Shown in pieces: positions 12,501-22,798 of a DNA stretch of 64,000 nucleotides (its first letter is position 1; each line of letters starts with the position of its first letter). Under the pieces are notes generated by a model. It was not told the DNA's origin. It did not search any database and saw only the letters and a program-made list of their open reading frames with translations. The stretch covers positions 13,764,001-13,828,000 of the forward strand of contig NC_059568.1 in assembly GCF_905220415.1 (NCBI RefSeq), written 5' to 3'. The translations under genes were made by a program, and so were the position numbers. The stretch is from Colias croceus. Its lineage: Eukaryota; Arthropoda; Insecta; Lepidoptera; Pieridae.

Positions 12501-14658
12501 TCACATGAAAAGACTGGTAACTATAGCTACTCAAGGCTAAGAATAGTACAAAGGGCCTGTGGGGTCAGGGGTTGGCTCTCAAAGCGCCGGAAGTTGGTTT
12601 TATCTGCTTCAGATCCGACCTGTCGGAAGATCGGATACGAATCACTTGATAAGCCCGGAGGCGTCCGTTTTTTCAATCTAATTACGTAGACTTTAAAGGA
12701 AAAATGTTTTCAATATAATGATGCATGACATTATGTCAGCGATGTAGTTGAGAAGTTTTTAATGAACCTGCCTAGATACAATTTTACAGCCGATACTCGA
12801 CATACTTAATACTTATACATTTTTATACTTCGTACCACGTGTACAAATATGTTCGATAAGTTCAAGGTACCGCTATAATAACTACGTCTATATTGAGTGC
12901 TGATATCGAGAACTCATTCAATAGGCCGAAATCTGCAGTTCTCCGAACCGTTTCACTAAAATAAACTGCAATATAGTATCGGCAGCTACCTAAGTGAGAA
13001 ATAGCTTTCAAAAGCCCCGTTATATTTGTATACCAAAAATTCAAACAATAAGTGCATTGTCGTAACGTAATAAGACATATGAACATGGGTTTATTTTCTG
13101 AATCATCGGCTCTACTTCCACAAGTGTTCCACACTTCCAGTATTAAAAAACAAAAAAAATATAAAACATCTCCGTATGAATAATTAAAACTCCACCAAAT
13201 AACTGCATTTTTTTAATAATGTTATGATTTCAAGAAATAGTTTCGAACTACTAAAATGTATTAGCGTGATCTTTCGACCGATTGACATGCAGATGTAATC
13301 AAATATTTATGACACAAATGATGCAATAATATGTAAATGACTTTGTGAAATATCGAAATATCTCATAAACCAACAACATTGGTCTCGAAAGAAAGTTGAT
13401 TAATAGTGCATTTACAACTGGTAGTAATGGAATACTAATTAATGGCTCTTGTTTTTGTTTTAATCATCTGGCGCATTAATTTGTAAAAATATTGACGTAA
13501 ATATATTTTCGGTTGCCAACTTTAAGTTGCGAAATCCACTTTTATGACGTAAACCTGTAAAGATAAATGAGTCTTCGAAAATAAAAATAAAAAATTACTA
13601 AAAAAACAATTAGGGTATTTGTCTAATAATTATGGTTGTATTTTATTATAATATTTATGGTGGACGTTTGCACCCGTGATATAAAATGCAAGTAGCGAGT
13701 TAGTTATTCTTGTTCAGTTAATAATTGGACAAAAATAAAGTTGTCCATTTTAATTAAATATTGCTATTTATATATCCGACAGCCATTAATTTTATTCAAT
13801 GTTTATATTTGAAATATCAGAGAATATGCACTTGGATTTCAGCAAAACCGTGCTATGTTTATTTTTGCAGTTAACAAAACATGTATAAACAATAACTATG
13901 AAAATAATTTAGCTGCATTGCTTCATATTCCGTTACAGTTTATTTTATGCTATGTTTTTGTTGAAAATATTGAAAAAGTTTAAATGAATGTACAAAAATG
14001 TCCAACTAACCGATTTTGTGTGCATATTTTAGATTTGCGTTTAATTTAGAAATATTCTAACCTGTATGCATTCATATTCAAAATGTTGAGAATTTGAATT
14101 CATTTGAAAGGGGTGTGGTATTTTCTACTATAAATTATAGACAAACTTTCCATCTATTAAGACACATTATTAGATTCAACTCTATAATATTATTACATAA
14201 TCATCTTAAACATAATGTATGATACAAGCCTCTATGACTATAATTTATTTACAAAAATTTGCATTATTAGCATAACATCATCATAATATTATATCAACTA
14301 TACAAAATGAATTGCGTAACAAAGTGATAGGCGAGGAAGAAATGATTATTTCGCATGTACCTAACACTAAAATTCGCATTCCAGCCTCAAATTTCAGCAT
14401 TACTTTAACAACTTTTTATATCTCTTTACAAACAATTTCACAAACTATGCCTGAAAAACTTTTGTAATTTTAAACAAGCCGGGTTCCGTTATTTAGAAAT
14501 TCAACAGTCTTAACTCTTGTTATACCTACAAAAATGATTTTAAACACGCTAAATAACGGCAGAAAAAACAGCTTTGCATTACAAAATGTTACACAACAAA
14601 TGTTAAATAAAAAATATTCGTATTAATTCAAGTAACTTTACCCAAATTTAGTAACTAT
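9536..14658. other. Intergenic AT-rich DNA, nothing recognised
   Basis: Contains low-complexity stretches (10185-10235, taagta/aagtaa-like) and short random open frames. No gene, RNA or repeat end was recognised. A locally GC-richer patch at 12555-12670 may be an old repeat fragment, but I cannot name it. Confidence 0.45.
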
Positions 14659-15771
14659 TTACCATTGTCCATTTGCATACCCAGGCTGCAATGATTGTGC
14701 ATTTACTTGGTTATTCCTTTGAGGTATTTCCACGACTCTTTCTAGTTCCTCCGTCTGTGTTATCGGGTTATCTCTGTATTTAACAAACAGAACTTCATGT
14801 TCTGACAGTTTTGATGCAGTGGGAACGATCACTTGCTGCTCTTCGGGCTTCTTAACTAACACATAAATAAGAGTTTTCTCTTCTACTGGTGCGACAGCCC
14901 TAAGTCTTTGTTGTAGTTCGATAGCATTAGAAGATGAAGCTTGAGCGGGGAGTTTTATAAACAGAATCCTGTAAGTCTTCTTGGGCGGCGGAGGGATGGG
15001 TATGCGCTGCTCTTCTTCAACATCCGGGGGTGGCACGTGGAAATAAATATGTTTGGTAATTACCGGCGCAATGAACTGATTCGACGGTAGATTATACTGT
15101 GGGCCATTTACATTCGCAAATGACTGGAAGCCTTGCGCCGGTATTAACGGCTGCACATTATTTTGGTAATTTTGACCTGACGCAATCTGTACATTCACTG
15201 GTGAAGAATTGCTTTGCACATCGAGCTCATTAGAAGCACCATTTTGAATATTAACTATTTGTTGAACACCGCTTTGCGAATTCAGGGCAACATTATTTAT
15301 TTGTGCTTGAGCGTAATAGTTGTTTGGAGTTATAGCCGGGGGTTGTAATTGAAGCACTTGGTTAACATTTTCATTATATATGGGCGTACTTATTTGCAAA
15401 TTCTGTAGCGGTAAATCGTTTTGTATATTGTATGAAGACGAATCACTGTTGTGTACGATACTTTCTTGATTCGCGCCAGCTTGAAGAATTGTATTTGCAA
15501 CTGCTGTGTCTAATTGATTGATCTGTGGCTGGTGCGGTATCGGGTTGTGGATAAGCGCGCCATTTTGAGCTAGTTCTTCTTTCTGGTGTTTTAAATATGC
15601 GTAGTCTTCGTGTGAAATGGAATAAGACACGGTCTTTTGGAAGATCTGTCCGGCCTGCTGCGGAACTGCCTGTTGAACCTCCTGATTCGTCTGAATCGGC
15701 AACTCTAGAGAAACATCTGGCCTGTTGTAGTTATATCCCTCGGGAGCACAATACACGGTTGCGGCGATGGC
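14659..15771 (-). CDS. Tweedle exon 2 (terminal)
   Basis: 370 codons plus TAA, starting AIAATVYCAPEGYNYNRPD after the acceptor. It contains the Q/N/P-rich spacer and the whole DUF243 domain. Confidence 0.92.
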   Translation of the reverse strand, partial: AIAATVYCAPEGYNYNRPDVSLELPIQTNQEVQQAVPQQAGQIFQKTVSYSISHEDYAYLKHQKEELAQNGALIHNPIPHQPQINQLDTAVANTILQAGANQESIVHNSDSSSYNIQNDLPLQNLQISTPIYNENVNQVLQLQPPAITPNNYYAQAQINNVALNSQSGVQQIVNIQNGASNELDVQSNSSPVNVQIASGQNYQNNVQPLIPAQGFQSFANVNGPQYNLPSNQFIAPVITKHIYFHVPPPDVEEEQRIPIPPPPKKTYRILFIKLPAQASSSNAIELQQRLRAVAPVEEKTLIYVLVKKPEEQQVIVPTASKLSEHEVLFVKYRDNPITQTEELERVVEIPQRNNQVNAQSLQPGYANGQW

Positions 15772-15970
15772 CTACAAAATAAAAAAAAACTTAAATTACA
15801 CTCGCATTATATTCACTACAATACATCCTCGATAAGCCGATAGTGTAAATCAAATACACAAAATATAGATACAAATATTCGTCGCGTAAAGTGTCGAATT
15901 TGTAAAAAATACACTTTTATATACGATCGCTACTAACCAATATAACAAATTTATATGATAACCAAGCCAT
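14659..15970 (-). CDS. Tweedle-family cuticular protein (DUF243)
   Basis: Tweedle proteins are secreted structural proteins of insect cuticle. Two exons join in phase 0: 15970-15938 (MAWLSYKFVIL, donor GTTAGT) and 15771-14659 (acceptor TTTTGTAG), giving about 381 residues. The junction rebuilds a signal peptide, MAWLSYKFVILAIAATVYC. A long low-complexity stretch rich in Gln, Asn and Pro follows (about residues 25-240). The DUF243 core comes next at about 245-340: KHIYFHVPPPD, PPPPKKTYRILFIKLPAQ, a KTLIYVLVKKPEE block and HEVLFVKYR, the conserved lysine/aromatic pattern of Tweedle. A short Gln/Asn tail ends the protein. This order of signal peptide, variable spacer and DUF243 is usual for the family. 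A TATA box lies about 50 nt upstream of the start codon. I do not assign a particular Tweedle paralogue. Confidence 0.93.
15938..15970 (-). CDS. Tweedle exon 1 (signal peptide start)
   Basis: Eleven codons in phase 0 before a GTTAGT donor. The short first exon carrying only the start of the signal peptide is typical of insect cuticular protein genes. Confidence 0.82.
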
Positions 15971-16016
15971 TTTGGAGTCAGCTCGCCACTGGACGCACGT
16001 TTTGGTCGATAAGGCT

Positions 16017-16026
16017 TTATATAAAA
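16017..16026 (-). promoter_or_regulatory. TATA box of the Tweedle gene
   Basis: The sequence tttatataaa reads as a TATA element on the minus strand, about 50 bp upstream of the ATG at 15970. An initiator-like TCCAGTG lies about 30 bp downstream of it (near 15990), the expected spacing for a transcription start. Confidence 0.65.
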
Positions 16027-16249
16027 CTTTTCCCCATAACATGAAAAGGTTTGATGGATTTGCATAAAGCGCGCGTTAGATATTCGTAACACTTCCGCCG
16101 TTTTTGAATATCAACACGCACAGCACTATTGGAGTTCAATCGATTGATAAATTTAAAAAGTAAATATTTTTCATGTTACTCTTTTGTGTAATGTGTAAAG
16201 TACCTGTGAAACAGCCATAATTTCTCTCATTACCAAAGTTAAAACTTAC

Positions 16250-16363
16250 CTGCAAGAAAACAATGGTTACATTGTTTATTAAGTTAGGTACTCCTATTGC
16301 GGCTTTACTCGCTTGCTCTGATGTTGTAATGCTCTTGATGCTCTTGACTCCTTCAAGATTTTC
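16250..16363 (-). CDS. Possible orphan exon upstream of the Tweedle gene
   Basis: A 114-nt open block of 38 codons lies between a good acceptor (GTTTTTTCAG) and a perfect donor (CAG|GTAAGT). It is open in phase 0 (ENLEGVKSIKSITTSEQ..., ending NNVTIVFLQ). It could splice in frame to Tweedle exon 2 or to exon 2 of the secreted-protein gene farther on; either join would extend the hydrophobic stretch. No in-frame ATG is present, so an upstream exon would be needed. No homology is recognised. It may be an alternative exon or chance. Confidence 0.3.
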
Positions 16364-17059
16364 CTGAAAAAACTTTTGTGTATCTTAATATTATGATGTC
16401 TATTTAGTTACTGCAGTGAAAACGGAACACATCGATAGTTCGATTGTTTAGGCCTTTTGATCGTCACAATGAACTATAAAAAAATTGATTAATTAATTAT
16501 TATCAGACCTAGATATACCTATAGATAGATGGTAGATAGCAAATTTCACAATTTTTGCGATTAAATAACAAAACTCACTCAAGTATTAACTATCGCATTT
16601 AAAATAATAGGATTCTCACATTTTCAGATACTGTAGTACTAGTACCTTGCTACATTCCAGAAAATCTGATCATGTGGCTGAAATTTAATGAAAATTCCTA
16701 TCATAGAAGTGGTTTGTAATCGATGTAATCGGGATAAACCAGTTTATACTAGAATGAGCGTTGAAAGTTGGTCTTTGGTCTGGTACTTGGAAATATTTTA
16801 CTGCATATTAATTTGCCCTTTGTTCGCTGAAAATATGTGCAGTCATTAAATGAAGGCAAAGCAGCCATGGAATAAGAAATTCTTTACAACTTTGTAAAGG
16901 TTTAATTTTATAACGATAAAAAACTATAAAATGTTCAAATATTTTCTTTTAAAATATGCGAAAACCAAGTTTTTAAAAGATAGGATGGAAAGTTCGTGGC
17001 TTTGTACAAGATGTATTTATTTCTCTTTTATACTAACGATTTATTTTACTTTGTTTCAG

Positions 17060-17084
17060 TTACTGAGAAGGAGATACGGCTGTG
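17060..17084 (+). CDS. Frq: Frequenin microexon (25 nt)
   Basis: It encodes TEKEIRL plus split codons for the Phe before it and the Trp after it, between TTTGTTTCAG and GTAAGT. It joins precisely to the next exon to rebuild W-H-K-G-F. Confidence 0.88.
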
Positions 17085-20000
17085 GTAAGTTATATTTTAA
17101 TGTAATAAAACACTTTGAAGCCACCATAGAGATTGTTTCCAACCAAATTGTACTATATTAATATTATAAAGCTGAAGAGTTTATTTGAACGCGCAAATCT
17201 CAGGAACTATTGGTCCGATTTAAAAAATCTTTCGGTGTTAGATAGCCCATTTATCGAAGAAGGCTATTATAGGCTATATCATCACGCTAAGACCAAAAGG
17301 ACGCGGAGCAATGCGGGCGAAAACGCGAGGCACAGCTAGTACAAAATATTGCGTGCACAAACATATAGAAGCAAAAGTTTTTTATTACGGTAATAAATCT
17401 CTGACTAACATAAGCTCAGAATATTATTCAAACAGAACTAGGTAAGCATAAGAAATCTATAGAAAATTGCAATTGTTGGCTACAAAATTGCTCTATGACC
17501 TTACAACGTAGCAGGCAATCCGGCGGAAAACATAAATAGTTCTTATTCTGAAAGCACATACTTTTACATTTTACTTTCAAAAAGTAGGAAATTTATTATT
17601 TTCCAAATTTTATATTATAACAAATAATATCTTGAATTTATTTTGTGCGATAGTTTATAAACCACAATAAAATACGTCAATTCTGTAAAGTAGACTGACA
17701 TTTTTTTTATATCCTTTGTAGGTACATATCTTAAAATCATATCTTAAAAATGAAATAACTATATTTATTAAACTACCTAACAACATACATATTGTTGTAC
17801 ATTAAAGTAAGTATATTAATTTATTTACAGGCACAAAGGATTCCTCAAAGACTGTCCCAATGGACTTTTAACTGAGCAGGTGCGTTTAATTCTTATAGCT
17901 TTATTAAAAAAAATCAAAGTGCAATTAAGTTTATGTTGTATGCTTAAATAAACATAAAATAAAACCTTACCCCATTTTTTTCTATTGATTAAGTAACCCA
18001 TAAATTTTTCAAGAATTAATCATAAAAAAATCGAATTACAATTTATAGATACATAGTTACTTATATATTATACGCATTTAAAGAAATGATAACATTCCAA
18101 TATTATTAATTAGTAGATAGGTCATGCAGATTCTCGAAATTGTTGACGAATAAAAATAATACCTACTTAAAAAATATTAAATTATTAATCAATATTTTTC
18201 AGGGATTCATAAAGATCTACAAGCAGTTCTTCCCTCAAGGAGATCCGAGTAAATTCGCCTCACTCGTCTTTCGAGTTTTCGATGAAAACAACGTAAGTGT
18301 TAGAATTTTTTTTATCAATAATGTACAAAAATTCGATCCCTCGTGTTACACCTCACCGTGACGACACCTTGCACCGATAGGCCACCCATGATTGTTTGGC
18401 CACGGTTAATTAATAACTACATAATACCTCTTGTCCAAATCAAAAATGCCAAATATATATTGTATACTCTGTGGAATATTTTTATTACGTTATTTGATTA
18501 TATGTTCTATTATATGTATAATGGGATACTTTTATATAAAACTAGGCGAATGCAATCCTACAGTATCTATCTGTCACAAGCATTCCCATTAATTCGCTCT
18601 ATACACAGTTTTAACCTCGTTGGAGTTAACTGGTGCGATAAAACAGTATTTTTCCATCAGCTTTATGATCGGAGAGATTCATGTGATGTCATTTTAAACC
18701 AGTTTTAAAGTGATAGCGTAACATGTTCCATAATGAATCTTCTCTGACCTACAGTAATTTTGGAAATCAATCTGATGTGTATATAATCAAATCCTTGTTG
18801 ACCTTTTGACTGTTTTTGAAACACTGGTCATAAATAACGTTCTTTCACTTGAGATGCAATTTTGTACCTATTTATTTTATTTAATGTGTAGCAGAATGAG
18901 TTTGAAAAGTGAATTATAAGTTATTATATAAAAAAGCATTACTTTTTGTTGCTTCATAAACATTTTTTTGAAAGTGCCTAAAAGTAATTCCATCTACAAA
19001 CTGGCTGTTTACTCGATGCACAGACTAAACCAAATATATTTAATCTGTGACGCAAACTAACAGTTCAATATTGCCCATGTTTCGATTGCCATTAATTAAC
19101 CTGCATTAGATAACAGACTGCAACGTTAAATATTCATAAGCCAGCGACATCAACATCGAAACCAGGAGCTCGTTAGCAGATAAATTGGAAGATAGAAGTG
19201 ATACTCGAAAACTCTAAATGAGATTTTTAGAGATGCTGCTTTAAAAAGCTGCATTTCATTTAACGAGTGGTTTTAGAACTTTTATTCCTGACTGTGTTTA
19301 GAATTTTAGATTTACCTACGCTCTAATGTTGTAGCTTTTATAAGGATTTAAGTGAAAGGATAATTCGTTTGATAAATTAAAAGACGATTTCTGCTTTTAC
19401 TCTATCATAATAGGTATTAATATATTTTAACGATGTTGACTAATCAGTCGGAGTGAGGATAATGATCTTTGACGATTTGACATATAATTAATTAGCAGTA
19501 GGTACCTGCCTACTCGTTCAAAAAAGGTCGTATTACACATACCTACATGAATATTCAAATTTGTAAAGAAAATACAAGCATTTTGTAATATATTGCTCCT
19601 TATTTCAAAATTATGGACTTTTCTATCAAACTCAGCCAACGATATACTGATGTTAATTGTTACATAATGCTATACCTAATGCAATTTTATAAAGTCTAAT
19701 ACTTCAATAGATCTACACTGAATAGAACCAGGTTTCAAATGGCGGTATGATCTGGGGGCACGGTAGTGCCCCCGCCAAGACGAGCCAAGCGAACAAGCAC
19801 GGGCACTACCTACCTTTTCTCGAAGCGCTTCGACGTTTTTTTGTTTTAAATTTTACATAATATTATACATAGTGAAATTTGCTGACGGGTTGTCTTAGTT
19901 GGTAACGACCTTACCTTGGAAGCCAGGGGTCGTTCGATTCACATCCAGGGATAATATTCTTGTGATGAAGCTTAGTAGAAAGCTTAGTATGGATCAGAAT

Positions 20001-22798
20001 TCAATGGTGCCGTGTGTGTGTTCGAAATGTTTAGTATGAGGTCAGTATAAAATGCAGGAATATTATAGTGCTACCAATAACATCTTGCAAGCTAATAGCA
20101 GCCATTCACGGGAAACTGGGGAAAGCTAAAGTTTGTTTCACATAAAGCCACTTCCTTTACTTCGATGTAAAAATGCTTTTAAATGAGATCATTGACTATG
20201 TATGTATATTTTCAATATAATTCAACCCTTCCTATACGCTTTCTGGATAAAGAGAAATCTTGGTCACTCCTGTTGTGTCAATGTTCGTAACATGGAAGGA
20301 CAGCAAAAAATATTTGCGCATTGCAACTTTAAAAAAAAATCATTAACAATTTTCATTTATTCGCAGCAGTTAACGTTTATTGAAATGTGCTAAGAATATA
20401 ATGATGATTATTCAATCATCATGATGTTTTAATATCCATTAAAACATCGTATTGATAACTCGAAATTGCCTTTAATATTTAAAACAAAGCTTTAGCGCAG
20501 CATTTGTGAACACTATGGTAACATATTAATATATCCCTTATCGCAGCGAGACAGCATTCCCTTTACAATTTTTATCGACTCTTGTACGAATACTTACTAT
20601 ATGAAATGTTTCATGATTGAAAGCTCGTGTTTTATAGTTTTATGTTGAACTAGATTTCCGCCCGCGGCTTCGCCCGCGCATTCAAAGAAAAACCCGCATA
20701 GTTCCCGTTCCCGTGGGATTTCGGGGTTTGTTCATTTTCCCGAGATAAAAAGTAGCCTATGTCCTTTCTCGGGTATCAAAATATCTCCATACCAAATTTC
20801 ATGAAAATTGGTTCAGTAGTTTAGGAGTGATTGAGTAACAGACAGACAGACAGAGTTACTTTCGCATTTATAATTTTAATATAAAGTATCCGGATTAAAT
20901 TTTTACTCACATCAAATCATGCCCATTAAAGCAGCCATTCTGTTTTGGTACTTTTATATTACGTGGTAGAAAAAGATTTTCTCATTTTCTATCTTTATAA
21001 TTTTGTTATTGGTGATTTGAACTTTTGAGATTTAAACTTGAAACCAATTGAATTAATCACATGAATTTAATTTGATTTAGAATATTACTAAAACGTTATG
21101 TAATTTTCAGAAGTTAAGTGTAACCGATGTATAACCTCGAACATATTTATATAATATTTTTTATTGGTTGATGGTGAATATTTAATAAATTTTTAAGATT
21201 TATAAGGTAAATCTCTTCTTTCAGGACGGGTCAATAGAATTTGAGGAGTTTATACGGGCTTTATCAGTGACATCGCGAGGAAATCTCGACGAAAAGTTGC
21301 ATTGTGAGTTGCTTGCCTTTTGTAGCTTCTGTCTATTTGTGTATTTATATATTTTAATGTTATATCATCGTCATTTAAGTCAATAAATTTCTAAAGTACT
21401 TATCTGTTTAAATTTAAAAATTGTTGATGATATCGTCGTAATATCGTGTTCAAGTAACTAATGGTACCTACCTAAACTCTAATTTTACTGATGATTGTAT
21501 TTTGTATTTTTTGTAGACTAAGCAGCTTTCTGATACCACAGAAAATCATTGGACCCAATATATTACAATTAATATCAATTACTTAATATGTTTCAACGAA
21601 ACTTACCAAAGTATAAGAACATGACATTCCTTTTGCATGCAAATTTATTTCCAGATAGAATCTCGATAAATCTTTAACAAAGTACATAAAAACTTTTATG
21701 AAGCTGTTTTCGGGTTGAATGGAGCGTAATATAGAACGTATATTTTACGTTTAATACATACTAAGTATGTGATCGACTTTTTATATACATTTTAGGGGCT
21801 TTTCGTCTCTACGATGTGGACAACGACGGGTACATAACACGCGACGAAATGTATAACATAGTGGACGCTATATACCAGATGGTGGTATGTATACGAACTA
21901 TTTCATAACACGTTCCTTTTACACTTCTATCCTTATCCGAAGTTGTGAAAATTATTGTTATTTGTAAACGTGTCGTACATATTTATTATATTTTTCGTAT
22001 ACACAACATGATTTCTAGAAACATTGGGATAATCACTTCTGCGTTTTGTTTACTCGTATTGTTGACAAACAACAAAATAAAATAACAGGAATTGTTAGTT
22101 GTTGTTTGTTGTACGTATAAATCATATTTTCAGAATTACGGACAACATAACAGTTCTCAATAACAAGACTCCAATTAAATTAATAAATCCACTTACATTC
22201 ACAGTTGATAAAATCTATCGAACAATTAATTAAAGAATCAATTGCTAGATAGGAAACGTAAGTGGTTAAGGGAACAACAATATTGGAAGTAGGGGTTGAA
22301 TATTTACCTTGCTCGTGTCGTTTTCCACCGAGCAAACAGCGATCTCCGGAATCGGTGTATCTGATACCACAGCTAGTGTACAAAGTTGTGTCGACACAAA
22401 ACCAACACTGACATGAAAATCGTTGATTTTATTAGTTTCCCCGCGTCCTGTTCTATGATTCTGTATTTATTTAGTAGATAACTGAACTGATATTTGTTTG
22501 CTGACTTACGGACAAAATAACTACGCTATAACGCTATTGCATACTTACCTATACATTTTAAATAAATTCTGAGTACATTTGAAGAATAACTACCTACGTA
22601 ATATATTATAGCACTTTTTCTCGTTTCTAGGGGCAAACTCCGCAGCCGGAGGACGAGAATACTCCGCAAAAACGCGTGGACAAGATATTCGATCAAATGG
22701 ACAAGAACCACGACGATCGTCTTACCCTGGAGGAGTTCCGCGAGGGCAGCAAGGCTGATCCCCGCATTGTGCAGGCCCTGTCCCTCGGGGGAGATTAA
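17060..22798 (+). CDS. Frq: Frequenin / neuronal calcium sensor 1, 5'-partial (six exons)
   Basis: Frequenin is an EF-hand Ca2+ sensor on synaptic membranes that modulates Ca2+ channels, PI4-kinase and transmitter release. Exons 17060-17084, 17831-17879, 18203-18292, 21225-21303, 21796-21884 and 22631-22798 join without phase conflict and cover residues 22-187 of a 187-residue family. Seen: the degenerate EF1 with CPNG ([13 protein letters not shown]), EF2 ([12 protein letters not shown], about 73-84), EF3 ([12 protein letters not shown], about 109-120), EF4 ([12 protein letters not shown], about 157-168) and the C-terminus [14 protein letters not shown]. The N-terminal myristoylation exon (MGKK...) was not found and is presumably upstream. 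Fly frequenin has EIRQWHK; here the exon junction gives EIRLWHK. Introns 3 and 4 are long and contain a SINE and a Helitron. Confidence 0.96.
17161..17340 (+). mobile_element. Helitron-like repeat ending in ...cacagctagt
   Basis: It lies in a frequenin intron, 76 bp after the microexon. It starts atattataaagctgaagag, has the family block 'gaacgcgcaaatctcaggaa' and ends 'gcgggcgaaaacgcgaggca' then cagctagt. This is a common lepidopteran non-autonomous Helitron-like repeat; a related copy is at 55603-55780. Confidence 0.65.
17831..17879 (+). CDS. Frq: Frequenin exon with degenerate EF1
   Basis: 49 nt after TTATTTACAG, encoding [16 protein letters not shown]. The Cys-Pro pair that disables Ca2+ binding in EF1 of all NCS proteins is present. 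Confidence 0.95.
18203..18292 (+). CDS. Frq: Frequenin exon leading into EF2
   Basis: Exactly 30 codons in phase 0, [25 protein letters not shown], with a GTAAGT donor inside the EF2 loop. Confidence 0.95.
19742..20150 (+). repeat. tRNA-like SINE fragment with a GC-rich hairpin
   Basis: 19883-19950 has a tRNA-like promoter: an A-box-like tcttagttggt and a B-box-like gtcgttcgattcacatcc. Just before it, gggggcac-ggta-gtgccccc forms a short hairpin at about 19754-19775, another widespread lepidopteran repeat end. The exact 3' end is unclear. It lies in the intron between the 18203 and 21225 frequenin exons. Confidence 0.45.
20649..20886 (-). mobile_element. Lep1-type Helitron, minus orientation
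   Basis: It begins actagatttccgcccgcggc and has the usual internal blocks (cccgttcccgtgggatttc, tttcatgaaaattggttcag, a run of cagacaga) before an AT-rich 5' end. It is intronic in frequenin. Confidence 0.75.
21225..21303 (+). CDS. Frq: Frequenin exon completing EF2
   Basis: 79 nt starting [14 protein letters not shown] and ending in EKLH plus the first base of a Trp codon; donor GTGAGT. Confidence 0.95.
21796..21884 (+). CDS. Frq: Frequenin exon with EF3
   Basis: 89 nt that complete the Trp codon, then [18 protein letters not shown] and [10 protein letters not shown]; donor GTATGT. Confidence 0.95.
22631..22798 (+). CDS. Frq: Frequenin terminal exon with EF4
   Basis: 56 codons including TAA after TTTCTAG. 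It holds [20 protein letters not shown] and the conserved NCS C-terminus. Confidence 0.97.
   Translation, partial: GQTPQPEDENTPQKRVDKIFDQMDKNHDDRLTLEEFREGSKADPRIVQALSLGGD

Noticed and set aside
12862..13134. 90-codon open frame, minus strand
   Set aside because: No recognisable domain, no splice context and no promoter; treated as chance.
18343..18708. 121-codon open frame in a frequenin intron
   Set aside because: It starts within intronic sequence right after an exon donor, is Tyr/Ile/Phe-rich as random AT-rich DNA is, and has no motif.
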